Source of the DNA: Lysobacter enzymogenes
Lineage (GTDB): Bacteria; Pseudomonadota; Gammaproteobacteria; Xanthomonadales; Xanthomonadaceae
DNA: 64,000 nucleotides
Direction of reading: 5' to 3'
Assembly: GCF_017355525.1 (NCBI RefSeq)
Contig: NZ_CP067395.1
Coordinates: forward strand, 930,001-994,000
Shown here: piece after piece, positions 25,339-34,822 of the stretch
How positions within the stretch are numbered: position 1 is the first letter of the stretch
How the letters are laid out: each line of letters begins with the position of its first letter
Translations under genes and position numbers: made by a program
The notes under the pieces: generated by a model
The model's input: only the letters and a program-made list of their open reading frames with translations
Told to the model about the DNA's origin: nothing
Databases searched by the model: none

Positions 25339-28263
25339 TCAGTAGCGGTAAGTGAAAGCCAGGCGCGCGGTGCGCCCCGGCGCCGGCAGCACGCCGAGCG
25401 CGAGCGGGTCGAGGTAGTAGCGGTCGCCGGCGTTGTCGAGGTTGAAGTCGACCGCGAACTGCTCGCTGACCTGCCAGCTGGCGAACACGTCGACGATGGT
25501 CGCGGCCCGGTACAGCTGCTGGATCGCCGACAGGCCGACGTTCCATTCCTTGTCGAGCTTGCTGATCGGCCCGGCGTTGTGCACGGCGCGCAGGCCGACG
25601 GTGAAGCGCTCGTCGTACGGGCGCAGGCCCACGGTCAGGTTGACGTTGTAGCGCGGCGGGTTCTGGGTGTTGGTGTAGGAACCTTCGAAGCCGCCGTCGA
25701 CGCAGTCGGGCGTGCCGATCAGCTCGGCGATCTTGCGCTGGCGGCCGTACGCGCGGCGCTCGGCGGCGATGTCCGGCGCGCAGGTCTTGGCCTGGAAGTA
25801 GTAGTGCGCCGACAGGTCGGCGAACACCAGGCCGCTGTCGTAGCTGGACTGGAACTCGACGCCGGAGACCTTGAAGCGGTCGACGTTGCGGATCAGCCCG
25901 GCCGACAGCGTGCGGTAGTCGCGGGTGATCAGATCGTCGATGCGGGTGTCGAAGTAGGCCAGCTTGAACGCGGCGCGGTCGCCGTCGGCGAACAGGCCGT
26001 GGCGGATCGTGCTGGCGCCGATTTCCAGGGTCTTGGCGCGTTCGGGCTTGAGTTCGCCGACCGGCTTGGCCGCGGTGAACAGGCCCAGCGTGGTCTCGAA
26101 CAGGCTCGGCAGCTTCACGCCCTCGGCGTACTTGGCGTAGACCATGCTGTCGTCGTCGAAGCGGTAGGCGACGCTGGCGGTCGGGGTGAAAGCGCTGTCG
26201 CGGCGGCGGATCGGCTGCGACCAGTTCCATTTGACCGGAACGATCAGGTCCTGCGCCGGGTCGGCGTCGAAGAAGTTCCAGCCGCCGATGTCGGCGACGG
26301 TGCCGTGCTTGTACGGCGAGGCCAGCAGCGAGGCCTGGGTGAACTGGCCGTTGGCGTCGGGGTACCAGTTCAGCAGGGCGACGCGCTTGGCCCGCCACGC
26401 CGGCAGGTTCGGATTGCCGTTGAGCAGCTCGGTGTAGCGGAACCGGCCGATGCTCGCGCTTTCCGCGACCGTGGCCAGGCGGTTGCGGTCGTGCACGCTG
26501 ACCCGGCTGTAGCGGCCGCCGGCGAGCAGTTCCCAGTGTTCGTCGGGCTGCCACTTGGCCGAGAACACCGCGCTGTATTCCTTGCGCTGCGCGTTGCGCA
26601 GGAAGCGGTTGTTGATGAGGTCGTCGTGCAGGATCGGCGAGTCCTTGCCGGGGCGGATGTCCTCGTCGCTGTACGACAGGCCGTAGTCGAGGATCAGCTT
26701 GCCGGCGCCGACGCTGAGCTTGCTGGTGTTGCTCGCGTCCAGGCCGAAACGCTGCTGGCGCAGGTTGTTGCGGTACGCCTCCTTGTAGCCCGGATCGGTG
26801 TTGAAGGTCGGGCCGTCGTACCATTCGGTACGGCGCTCGAAGTACCACGGAGTGATGCCGGTCAAGCCGTTGTACATGCGGCTGTCGGCGTCGGTGTACC
26901 AGGCGTTGACGCGCAGGTCGACCAGGTCGCTGTCGGGATCGAAGCGGTAGCGCAGGCTGTAGGCGTCCATGCCGATGCGGCCGGGATCCCACTGCGGCAC
27001 GATGTCGCGATTCACCCGGATGATCTGCGAGGCCATGATCTCGCCCTGTTCGCCGTCGAAGCGGCGGTAGCCGGCTTCCAGGGTCTGCGCGTCGTCGATG
27101 CGCCAGGTGCCCTTGAGCAGTACCGACTCGGACTTGGCCGAGGTGTTGAACACTTCGGTGCGCGGCGGATTCAGCGGCGCCAGGGTGCGCCGGGTCTGCG
27201 GGAAATCGTCGTAGCCGTGGCGGCCGGAGTAGTAGTTGCCGGTGTCGCGCCAGGCGTACGCGGCGACCAGATCGAAACGGTCCCAGCGCGCCGCCGCGGC
27301 GATGTTGCCGAAGCCGCCGCCGAGCGCGTTGCGGTCGTGGCGCGGCACGTCGCCGTACGCGGGCAGGTCGCGCGCGCTGGCGTTGGAGACGCCGCCGCGC
27401 ACGCGCAGACCCCACTCGCGGCCTTCGCGCAGCACGTCGTCGGCCTTCAGCGTTTCCATCTCGACCACGCCGCCGATGCCGCCGGACGCGTTGGCCTGCA
27501 GGCTCGGCCCCTTGGTGACGGTGAGGCTGGAAATCAGGTCCGGGTCGAGGTAGGTGCGCTGCGATTGGCCGGCGTAACCGCGATAGGTGTCCATCGTCGA
27601 CTGGCCGCCGTCGATGATGACCGGCACCCGGCTCTGGCCCTGGATGCCGCGGATGTTGACGTCCAGCGCATTCGCCGTGCGCGGGTCCCCGGCGGTGACG
27701 CCGGCGATGCCCTTGACGATGTCGGCGGTGGACGCGCCGCGGAAACGTTCGATGGTTTCGCGGGCGACGTAGGTGCTCGAACCCGGATTGCGATAGGTGT
27801 TGAGCAGGCGCGCTTCGTTGCTGGCGGCGCCGGCGCCGCCGGCGAGGTCGCGCTCGCCACCGACGCGCAAGGTGTCGGTGACGATCACATCTGCAGCGAC
27901 CGCGGCGGTCTTCTCCAGCGCGACCGCGTCCGCGCCGACCCGGCGCACGCTCAGCCCGGTGCCGCGCAGCAACTGCGCCAGGGCCGCGTCGGAATCGAGT
28001 TCGCCGGCGACGGCGGTAGAGCGCGCGCCTTCGGCCAACGCCGCGGCATAGGCGACCTGCACGCCGGACTGGCGCATGTAGGCGCGCAACGCCGAAGCCA
28101 AGGATTGCGCGGGAATGTCGAAGCGCCGCACCGCCGCGGACGTCGCGGCCGAATCGGCCTGGGCCGCGGCGGGCAAGGCGCTCGCGGCGATGACGGCGGC
28201 GAGCAGGGCGGTGCAGAGGCGGGACGGGCGCGGCAGCGCGCCCGCGCGGGTGTAGGTGGGCAT
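25339..28263 (-). CDS. TonB-dependent heme/hemophore-type receptor with STN signalling domain
   Basis: 974 residues: signal peptide (to about residue 35, LPAAAQA), an STN domain (about 46-115; FDIPAQSLASALRAYMRQSGVQVAY, LLRGTGLSVRRVGADAVAL), a plug (GGIGGVVEMETL motif) and a long barrel ending LAFTYRY. The STN domain is how FecA-like receptors signal to a FecR anti-sigma factor, and fecI and fecR genes lie immediately upstream. The heme assignment rests on the adjoining heme oxygenase; the canonical FRAP motif is not clearly seen, though NPNL is. Confidence 0.9.
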   Translation of the reverse strand: MPTYTRAGALPRPSRLCTALLAAVIAASALPAAAQADSAATSAAVRRFDIPAQSLASALRAYMRQSGVQVAYAAALAEGARSTAVAGELDSDAALAQLLRGTGLSVRRVGADAVALEKTAAVAADVIVTDTLRVGGERDLAGGAGAASNEARLLNTYRNPGSSTYVARETIERFRGASTADIVKGIAGVTAGDPRTANALDVNIRGIQGQSRVPVIIDGGQSTMDTYRGYAGQSQRTYLDPDLISSLTVTKGPSLQANASGGIGGVVEMETLKADDVLREGREWGLRVRGGVSNASARDLPAYGDVPRHDRNALGGGFGNIAAAARWDRFDLVAAYAWRDTGNYYSGRHGYDDFPQTRRTLAPLNPPRTEVFNTSAKSESVLLKGTWRIDDAQTLEAGYRRFDGEQGEIMASQIIRVNRDIVPQWDPGRIGMDAYSLRYRFDPDSDLVDLRVNAWYTDADSRMYNGLTGITPWYFERRTEWYDGPTFNTDPGYKEAYRNNLRQQRFGLDASNTSKLSVGAGKLILDYGLSYSDEDIRPGKDSPILHDDLINNRFLRNAQRKEYSAVFSAKWQPDEHWELLAGGRYSRVSVHDRNRLATVAESASIGRFRYTELLNGNPNLPAWRAKRVALLNWYPDANGQFTQASLLASPYKHGTVADIGGWNFFDADPAQDLIVPVKWNWSQPIRRRDSAFTPTASVAYRFDDDSMVYAKYAEGVKLPSLFETTLGLFTAAKPVGELKPERAKTLEIGASTIRHGLFADGDRAAFKLAYFDTRIDDLITRDYRTLSAGLIRNVDRFKVSGVEFQSSYDSGLVFADLSAHYYFQAKTCAPDIAAERRAYGRQRKIAELIGTPDCVDGGFEGSYTNTQNPPRYNVNLTVGLRPYDERFTVGLRAVHNAGPISKLDKEWNVGLSAIQQLYRAATIVDVFASWQVSEQFAVDFNLDNAGDRYYLDPLALGVLPAPGRTARLAFTYRY

Positions 28264-28360
28264 GAAGAAACCTGTCGGAAAGTCGGCGCCGCGGTCGCGG
28301 CTCGCCCGCACGGGAGGCGGGCACGGCGGCGTACGTGGCGGCGGCGAAGTACGTTCGCTG

Positions 28361-28370
28361 GATAAGACGG
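28361..28370 (-). promoter_or_regulatory. Candidate FecI-type promoter element
   Basis: CCGTCTTATC on the minus strand, about 100 bp upstream of the receptor start in a 203-bp gap after fecR. CGTCTTA-like -10 boxes are found before several FecI-regulated receptor genes as far as I recall; I cannot see a confident -35 partner. Confidence 0.3.
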
Positions 28371-28466
28371 ATCGCGCCGCCACAACCCCAAGACGAATTT
28401 CATCGCCGGACGCAGCGGGCGACGAACCGGCATCGCGCCGGCTGCGTCGCTTTGCCGAGTCGGCGC

Positions 28467-29444
28467 TCAGCGCGGCGCGGCCGGCTGCACGATCGCCACG
28501 CCGAACGGGAGCCGGGTCACCGACAGGCCGGCGCTCGCGGCCAACGCATCGAGCGCCTGCTCGGGCCGGGCGATGCGCAAGGCCGCGCTGACCTTGGGCA
28601 AGGCGGCCAGATCGCCGCGGATCAGGATCGGACCGGCGCGATAGCGCGCGAGCTGGCGCACGGCGGCATCGACCGATGCCTGGTCGAGCAGCAATTCGCC
28701 CTGGCGCCAGGCACCGACGCCATCGGCCGGCGCGTCGTCCAATCGGGCCACGCTGCGGCCCGGGCCATACGCGGCGCGCTGGCCGGCGTCGAGGTAGGTC
28801 CAGCCGCCTTCCGCCGTCGCCGCCACGCGCACGCGGCCCTGGCTCACCGCGGTTTCGATGCGGCCATCCACGTCGGCGACCGCGAATGCGGTGGAAATGT
28901 CTTCGACCAAGCCATCGCCGGCGGCGACCGCGAAGCGCCGGGCCGGATCGGCGGCGACCTCGAACCAGACCCGCCCGCGCAGCAATTCGACCCGGCGTTG
29001 GCCGCGGTCGTAATGGACCGCGATCGCGCTGTCGGCATCGAGCACCGCGCGGCTGCCGTCGGGCAGGGCGACGGTTTCGGCGCCGTGCGCGCTGCGGTGG
29101 TCGGCGCGCAGCCGCAGCCAGGCTTCGGGCGAGGCCAGCGCCAACACCAGCACGGCCGCCGCGGCCAGCGCGGGGCGCCAGCGGCTGCGCGTTCGCTGCC
29201 GGCGCGGCTGCGGCAACGCCGCGCTGCGTTCGGGCTCGTGTCCGGGCCGCGGTCCGAGGCTGCGCCACAGCTGACGTTCGCGCTCGAACGCGCGGCGGTG
29301 GCCGGGGCCGTCCAGCCAGCGCTCGAAGTCGCCCAGGCCGGCCTCGTCGGCCGCGCCGGAGGCCAGCCATGCGATCCAGCCGCGCGCTTGCGCGTGCAGG
29401 TCGTCGGTGTCGTCGATAGCGGCGGAACTTTGCGGCTGGCTCAT
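28467..29444 (-). CDS. fecR: FecR-family anti-sigma factor/signal transducer
   Basis: 325 residues. N-terminal cytoplasmic DUF4880-like part (ARGWIAWLASGAADEAGLGDFERWL), a membrane helix at about 92-108 (ALAAAAVLVLALASPEAW), then the FecR domain (ETVALPDGSRAVLDADSAIAVHYD, RRVELLRGRVWFEV) and a C-terminal STN-contacting domain (LLDQASVDAAVRQLARYRAGPILI). It relays receptor occupancy to FecI. 95 bp after fecI. Confidence 0.93.
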   Translation of the reverse strand: MSQPQSSAAIDDTDDLHAQARGWIAWLASGAADEAGLGDFERWLDGPGHRRAFERERQLWRSLGPRPGHEPERSAALPQPRRQRTRSRWRPALAAAAVLVLALASPEAWLRLRADHRSAHGAETVALPDGSRAVLDADSAIAVHYDRGQRRVELLRGRVWFEVAADPARRFAVAAGDGLVEDISTAFAVADVDGRIETAVSQGRVRVAATAEGGWTYLDAGQRAAYGPGRSVARLDDAPADGVGAWRQGELLLDQASVDAAVRQLARYRAGPILIRGDLAALPKVSAALRIARPEQALDALAASAGLSVTRLPFGVAIVQPAAPR

Positions 29445-29539
29445 GGCGGGCGAGGGCGATGCGGAGGCGGCAAGGGCGGTACCCAGATCAAGACGTGCGG
29501 GCGAGGGCTTTACCCAAGGCCGATTGCGGCGGCCATGCG

Positions 29540-30070
29540 TCATCGCCCGATGCGCGCGTTGGCCAGCCGCTGCAAGGCCGCGCGCACGTGGTTCTCCACG
29601 GTCGTCACCGACACGCTCAAGCGTCGCGCGATCTCGGCCTGAGTCAGTCCTTGCAAGCGGTTGAGCCGGAAGATCGTGCGGGTCGGTTCGGGCAGCCGTT
29701 CGGCCGCGGCCAGCACGCGTTGCAGTTCGTCCTGCGCCATCGCCTGTTCCTCGGCCGACAGCGCTTCGTCCGGGCCCCACAGGTAGTGCTCGGCCAATAG
29801 CTGGTTGCGGCGCGTGCGTTCGCGGCCCCAATCGGTCGCCAGGTTGGCGGCGAGCTTGAACAGATAGGCGCGCGGATTGTCGATCGCCGACGCGTCGCCG
29901 ACGCTGCGCAGCTTCAGCCAGACCGCCTGGACCACGTCCTCGGCGCCGTGATCGTTGCCGAGGATGCGCTGGGCCAGCCGCAACAGCGCGGGGCGCTCGC
30001 GGATCAGCAATTCGGCGAGGCCGGGCGGGGCGTCGCGCTCGTCGCAGCCGTGCGGGCTCGCGCTCGCCAT
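29540..30070 (-). CDS. fecI: FecI-type ECF sigma factor
   Basis: 176 residues. Region 2 (LIRERPALLRLAQRILGNDHGAEDVVQAVWLKL, NPRAYLFKLAANLATDWGRERTRR) and region 4 (LQGLTQAEIARRLSVSVTTVENHVRAALQRL) are intact. The start at 30070 leaves a normal FecI length; a much longer in-frame extension is rejected. It should direct transcription of the receptor operon when the receptor signals through FecR. No clear Fur box is seen upstream. Confidence 0.92.
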   Translation of the reverse strand: MASASPHGCDERDAPPGLAELLIRERPALLRLAQRILGNDHGAEDVVQAVWLKLRSVGDASAIDNPRAYLFKLAANLATDWGRERTRRNQLLAEHYLWGPDEALSAEEQAMAQDELQRVLAAAERLPEPTRTIFRLNRLQGLTQAEIARRLSVSVTTVENHVRAALQRLANARIGR

Positions 30071-30376
30071 CACTCGCCCGCCAGCGGCTGGAGCGCGTGG
30101 GAACGGACGATCGCGTGCGCGGCGGCGCGGCGGAAAAGGCGTTGGAATCGCATGACGGCGGCAGGGTTCGTAGAGCGCCGTCTGCCGTCTGGACCGGAAA
30201 GGTCGCGGGCACGTGTGCGATGAGCGGAGCTGCGCGCGAAGGCGCAGTGCGCGAATCTTAAGAGCAATTCGTGACGTGCCGCAAGTTTCGCGGCCTGATC
30301 GCAGGCGGCCGACGGCTCCGCGAGCGCCGTCGCCAGCGACGCGCTCGCGACCGGCTCGCAACGCCGCGACGTCGGT
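30071..30376. other. Intergenic region upstream of fecI
   Basis: About 300 bp, without a gene I can support. Near 30258 the minus strand has an AT-richer patch (GAATTGCTCTTAAGATTC) that is only weakly Fur-box-like and could hold the fecI promoter. Confidence 0.4.
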
Positions 30377-32206
30377 TCAACCGCGCGTCGCGCGCCGCGC
30401 CGGCGTGCGGCTCACCCGCTGCAAGCAGTACCGGTTGCGCTCGCGCTTGGCCGCGTACAACGCCGCGTCGGCCGTGGCCATGAGTGCGTCGCCGGTCAGC
30501 GACGGGTCGTCGGCGTAAGCGACGCCGATGCTGGCGGTGACCAGCAGCGCATCGCGGCCGACCGGGATCGGGCGGCGCATGCGCTCGATCAGCTTGCGCG
30601 CCACCGCCTCCGCGGCCGCCGGCGCGTGCAGGTCCTCGATCAGGACCACGAACTCGTCGCCGCCCAGGCGCGCGGCGAGGTCGCCCGCGCGCAGGCAGCC
30701 GGTCAGGCGGCGGGCGAACGTGCGCAGCACTTCGTCGCCGGCGGCGTGGCCGTGGCCATCGTTGATTTGCTTGAAGCGGTCGACATCCAGATACAGCAGC
30801 GATACCGCGCTGCCGCGCTCCACGCTGTGCACCGCCAGCGCCAGCCGCTCCTCGAACTGGCGACGATTGGCCAGGCCGGTCAGGGCGTCGAAGCGCGCCA
30901 GCCGCTCCAGTTCCCGCCGGCTGCGTTCCAGCGCCGCCTCGGCCTCGACCCGGCGGCTGACGTCGCGGCCGGCATAGATCACCTCGATGCCGTCGCCGCG
31001 CTCCGACGGCACAGGACGCAGCACCGATTCGATCCAGACATAACGGCCGTCGCTGTGGCGCACGCGGTAGATCGCCGTGCGCGGCTGGCCATCGGCGATC
31101 GCCTCGGCCAACAGCTGCCGCTGGCTGGCCAGATCGTCGGGATGGACCAGCGGGTCGCGCGAACCGAGCATTTGCGCCGGCTCCCAACCCAGGATGTCGC
31201 GCGCCGAAGGCGACACGTACACGCGCTCGCCGTCCGCGCGCATGCGCACGACGACATCGTGGGAATAATCGGCAAGCATGCGGTAACGGCGCTCGCTGTC
31301 GCGCAGGCCGGCCGCCAGGCGCTTGCGCTCGGCCATCGCCAGCGCGACCGGAATCGTCAGCAGGCAGCCGCCGGCGATGTACAGCTGCAACAAGGCGATG
31401 CGGCCGGAGGTGCCGACCTCGGCCAGCCACAGCGGCCCGCGGCCCAGCGCGGTGGCGACGCTGCCGATCAACGCCAGCAGGACGATGCCGACCGCGACGC
31501 CGGCGAAGCGATGGCGCACCGCGCCCAGCAGCAGCGCGGGGTAGGCCAGGAACAGCACGGGGTAAGGGCTCAGGAACACCACGCCCGCGGTCGCCGCGAC
31601 GCAGCCCATGGTCAGCACGAACGACAGGCGCCGGCCGGGCGCGGTGAACATCGCCCGGCCTTCGCGGTGCGCGACCAGCGTCGTGGTGCCGAACATCACC
31701 TGGCCGACGACGTGGGCGGAGAACCACATCAGAAAGCCGGGCCAGAACGCCGCGTCGTGGAACAGGCGCATGGCGCCGGCGCCGATCAAGCCCGAAACGG
31801 TGCAGGCGAACAAGGTGCTGGCGGTGGCGATGCCGCCGAGACTGATCCAGCGTTTCGGGTCGCCCACGTCCGGTATCGACCGGCGCACCAGCACGGCGAG
31901 CAAGGCCGCTTCCAGCGCATTCGCAGCGGCCAGCACCGCGCCGCTGTCGAGCGGATCGTCGGCGAGCCAGCGCACCGCCAGTTCGACGGCGAACGCGGCG
32001 GACAAGTACAACGGCCACAACCGCGTCCGGCGCGACAGCAGCCAGCCGGCGAGGATGCCGTTGCCGATCCACACCGCCGACAACTCGCCGGGCCCGCGCG
32101 CCAGTGTCACCGACGACCACGCCGACAGGCCGGTCAGCGCGGCCAGGGTCGTGAGGTCTATGAAAATCCGTCGGGCTCTGGATGAGGGCATGCTGGATGA
32201 CGGCAT
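30377..32206 (-). CDS. MASE1-PAS-GGDEF diguanylate cyclase
   Basis: 609 residues. An N-terminal seven- to eight-helix MASE1-type membrane sensor (about 12-290) is followed by a PAS domain (about 305-425; RYRMLADYSHDVVVRMRADGERVYVSPS, IEVIYAGRDVSRR) and a GGDEF domain (about 440-600). The active motif LGGDEFV is intact, and RAGD lies five residues before it, matching the RxxD inhibitory site. It should make cyclic di-GMP with product feedback. The input ligand is unknown. An in-frame ATG at 32191 is an alternative start. Confidence 0.92.
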   Translation of the reverse strand: MPSSSMPSSRARRIFIDLTTLAALTGLSAWSSVTLARGPGELSAVWIGNGILAGWLLSRRTRLWPLYLSAAFAVELAVRWLADDPLDSGAVLAAANALEAALLAVLVRRSIPDVGDPKRWISLGGIATASTLFACTVSGLIGAGAMRLFHDAAFWPGFLMWFSAHVVGQVMFGTTTLVAHREGRAMFTAPGRRLSFVLTMGCVAATAGVVFLSPYPVLFLAYPALLLGAVRHRFAGVAVGIVLLALIGSVATALGRGPLWLAEVGTSGRIALLQLYIAGGCLLTIPVALAMAERKRLAAGLRDSERRYRMLADYSHDVVVRMRADGERVYVSPSARDILGWEPAQMLGSRDPLVHPDDLASQRQLLAEAIADGQPRTAIYRVRHSDGRYVWIESVLRPVPSERGDGIEVIYAGRDVSRRVEAEAALERSRRELERLARFDALTGLANRRQFEERLALAVHSVERGSAVSLLYLDVDRFKQINDGHGHAAGDEVLRTFARRLTGCLRAGDLAARLGGDEFVVLIEDLHAPAAAEAVARKLIERMRRPIPVGRDALLVTASIGVAYADDPSLTGDALMATADAALYAAKRERNRYCLQRVSRTPARRATRG

Positions 32207-32437
32207 GAGCGCTTGCGCTGACAGCGCTGACCACCGCGGTCTGCACCGGTGAGCGGATCCTGGCCGAGCATGGCGGCGCTGGCGTTACTCTCGGGTCAAC
32301 GCGCGCGGCTCGTGCATTCACGCGCATGCCACGTCGCGAACGCCCGCGCGACGCTGTGCGATCGCGTTTGCGCGCTCGCGGTGAGGCAAGGTGAGACGGC
32401 GGCGGGCCGTCGCGCATCGGCTTTTTGCGACTGTCCG

Positions 32438-32866
32438 TCAGAAGACGATCTCGACCGACCCCGCGCTGCGTTCGGCCTGCCCGTGATGCACCGCTTCGAT
32501 GTTGTTGCCGTCCGGGTCGAGTACGAACGCGGCGTAGTAGCCCGGATGGTACGGCCGCTCGCCCGGCGCGCCGTGGTCGCGCCCGCCGTTGGCCAGCGCG
32601 GCGCGGTGGAATGCATCGACCATCGCGCGGTCGCGCGCCTGGAAGGCGAAGTGCTGGCGGCCGGTGAGCTCGCCCTGCGCCGCGCGGCTGTCGGCGGTGG
32701 AGACGAACAGTTCGTCGGCCCAGAAATAGTCCTCGCCGGCGCCGCCAACCGGAATCTCCAACGCCTGAAATACCGCCCCGTAGAAGCGGCGGCTGGCGGG
32801 AAGGTCGTTCACCACCAACTGCAGATGATCGATCAGGCGGCCGCGGTGCAGGGTTTGCTTCGCCAT
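32438..32866 (-). CDS. VOC-superfamily (glyoxalase/dioxygenase fold) protein
   Basis: 142 residues, two beta-alpha-beta-beta-beta modules: LIDHLQLVVNDLPASRRFYGAVFQALEI and HFAFQARDRAMVDAFHRAALANGG, ending YAAFVLDPDGNNIEAVHH. Metal-ligand His and Glu are in usual places (H of DHLQL, E of NIEAV). Substrate unknown. Confidence 0.88.
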   Translation of the reverse strand: MAKQTLHRGRLIDHLQLVVNDLPASRRFYGAVFQALEIPVGGAGEDYFWADELFVSTADSRAAQGELTGRQHFAFQARDRAMVDAFHRAALANGGRDHGAPGERPYHPGYYAAFVLDPDGNNIEAVHHGQAERSAGSVEIVF

Positions 32867-32987
32867 GACGGGCTCCGGCTCGGGTTCGAGCGCGCAGCTT
32901 AGCGTCGCGCCGCGCAACGGCGGCGTCGGCGCCGGGTGAAGAATCCGTGGCTGCAGCGCTGCGCGCAATGCGCCGGATCCCGAACGG

Positions 32988-33182
32988 TCAATGGCAGGCG
33001 AGGGCGCGGCGCACGCGGCGGTCGATTTCCATCGTCTCGCCGTCCTCCCGCGCCAGTTCGTACAGATCGCGCCGGCAGGCGTGCACTTCGCATTGGAAAT
33101 TCGGCGGCGACAGGGTTTTGCGCAGGAACGGGATGGCGACTTCCAGGGCGGCGAGTTCGGCGACGAGCTTGGCGTTGCGCAT
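32988..33182 (-). CDS. Small unknown protein, 64 residues
   Basis: MRNAKLVAELAALEVAIPFL start, mixed composition with two Cys and a charged C-terminal helix (LYELAREDGETMEIDRRVRRAL). Amino acid composition looks protein-like rather than GC noise, but I do not recognise it. Isolated in a roughly 600-bp gap between two minus-strand genes. Confidence 0.45.
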   Translation of the reverse strand: MRNAKLVAELAALEVAIPFLRKTLSPPNFQCEVHACRRDLYELAREDGETMEIDRRVRRALACH

Positions 33183-33461
33183 GGGCGTTTCCAGGTCGGG
33201 TCGTTGCGCCGGATGCTCGCCCCCGGCGCGCTAAAAACCGATCAACGCCGAGTCAATCCGGCGCGCGAACCGCTTAACCGATCGCGCGCCGAGCGGATCC
33301 CGCGTTCGTAACGGCGCAGCGGCTTGTGCAGGCGATGCGCGATTTCCTCGACGCCCGTCGCGGTATGGCGATGATGCGGTTCCGCGACGGGCGTCGGAAA
33401 ACGGGTGTCGGATACGGGCCGTCGATCGCCAGCGGGTTGGCGTTCGCGCAACCGCGCGATT

Positions 33462-34685
33462 TCAGGCGCGCGCTTCCGCTTCGGCGCGCGCAGCGACCGA
33501 CGCGTGATCGGACAGCAGCCGCCATGCCACCGCCATCGCCAGCGCGACGGCGACCGCGCCGGCCAGGTACACCGAGGCGATTCCCTGCGCATGCGCCAGC
33601 GCGCCGGCCAGTGGGCTGGTGACGCCGAGCGCGATGTCCAGGAACGCGACGTAAGCGCCCATCGCCAGGCTGCGCGTCTGCGGCGGAGCGCGCCGCACGG
33701 CTTCCACGCCGAAGCCGGGAAACGCCAGCGAGTAACCGAAGCCGGTCAGCGCCGCGCCCAGATACGCCAGCGAGCGCTCGTGCGCGCCCCAGATCAGCAA
33801 CTGGCCGGCCGCCTCGATCGCCACGCTGACCAGCGCCACCTTGGCCCCGCCGAGCTTGTCCGGCAGGTGGCCGAAGCACATCCGCGCGGCGATGAAGGCC
33901 AGCCCGAACGCGGTGAACGCCAGCGCCGAATCGCCCCAGTGCTTCGCCGCGAACAGCAAGGCGATGAACGCGGTGATCAGGCCGAAGCCGACGCTGGACA
34001 GCGCCAGGCCCAGACCCGGCCACAGCACCGCGCCGAGCACGGTGTAGAACGGCGTGCGCCGGGTCGCCGGCGGCGCGACGGCGCGCACGCGCGCGATCAC
34101 GGCCAGCGCCGGCAGAGGCAGCAGCGCCACCAGCGCGGCGATGCCGGAAAAGCCCCAGGCCGCGTTCGCGGCGACGCCGAGCGGCGCGCCGAGCGCGTAC
34201 GCGCCGTAGATGGCGATGCCGATCCAGACGATGACCTTGCCCGCGTGGTGCGGACCGACCAGGCCGAGCGCCCAGCCCAGCGCGCCGGTGGCGATGAGGC
34301 TTTCGCCGAGCGCCAGCAGCACCCGCCCGAGCGCGATCACGCCGACCGCCACGGCGGGATTGGCCACGAACAGCAGCGAAGCCAGATACGTCAGGCCCGC
34401 CGCGGACGCGAACAGGCAACCGGCCACGACCGCGCGCTTGGCCCCGCGCAGGTCGGCGAGGTTGCCGGCCCACGGACGCGACAGCAGAGCGACGACGAAC
34501 TGCAGGCCCACGACCGCGCCGATCGCCAGCGTGTCCAGGCCGAGCGCGTCGTGCAGGTGCAACGGCAGCACCGGCATCTGCGCGCCGAGGGTCAGGAAGG
34601 CGAAGAAAACCGCGAGGGTGATCGGCAGCAGGCGCAGGAACACGCGCTCGCCTGCGGGCGCGGCGGTGTGAGCTTGTGAGGACAT
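33462..34685 (-). CDS. MFS efflux transporter (YhhS/arabinose-efflux-like)
   Basis: 407 residues, 12 helices. LPITLAVFFAFLTLGAQMPVLPLHLHDALGLDTLAIGAVVGLQFVVALLSRPWAGNLAD (spanning helices 1-2) is typical of the YhhS/YfcJ drug-efflux group; the A motif is GNLADLRGAKR. Follows the methyltransferase gene by 137 bp on the same strand. Substrate unknown; the divergent TetR may control it. Confidence 0.88.
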   Translation of the reverse strand: MSSQAHTAAPAGERVFLRLLPITLAVFFAFLTLGAQMPVLPLHLHDALGLDTLAIGAVVGLQFVVALLSRPWAGNLADLRGAKRAVVAGCLFASAAGLTYLASLLFVANPAVAVGVIALGRVLLALGESLIATGALGWALGLVGPHHAGKVIVWIGIAIYGAYALGAPLGVAANAAWGFSGIAALVALLPLPALAVIARVRAVAPPATRRTPFYTVLGAVLWPGLGLALSSVGFGLITAFIALLFAAKHWGDSALAFTAFGLAFIAARMCFGHLPDKLGGAKVALVSVAIEAAGQLLIWGAHERSLAYLGAALTGFGYSLAFPGFGVEAVRRAPPQTRSLAMGAYVAFLDIALGVTSPLAGALAHAQGIASVYLAGAVAVALAMAVAWRLLSDHASVAARAEAEARA

Positions 34686-34822
34686 GGCAATACTCGAAGG
34701 TTCGCGTGGCGGATCGGGCCGGGCCGCGCAGCGGCAGGCCCGGCCGGCCGGACCAGGCCCGTGACCTGGCGGCCGGCGGCTGCGGCGGACGGACGCGTGC
34801 GCGACGCCGCGCGGACGCGGGG

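Noticed and set aside
25579..28365. A 928-codon open frame antisense to the heme receptor
   Set aside because: Low-complexity Ala/Val/Arg composition and exact antisense overlap with a strongly supported receptor gene.
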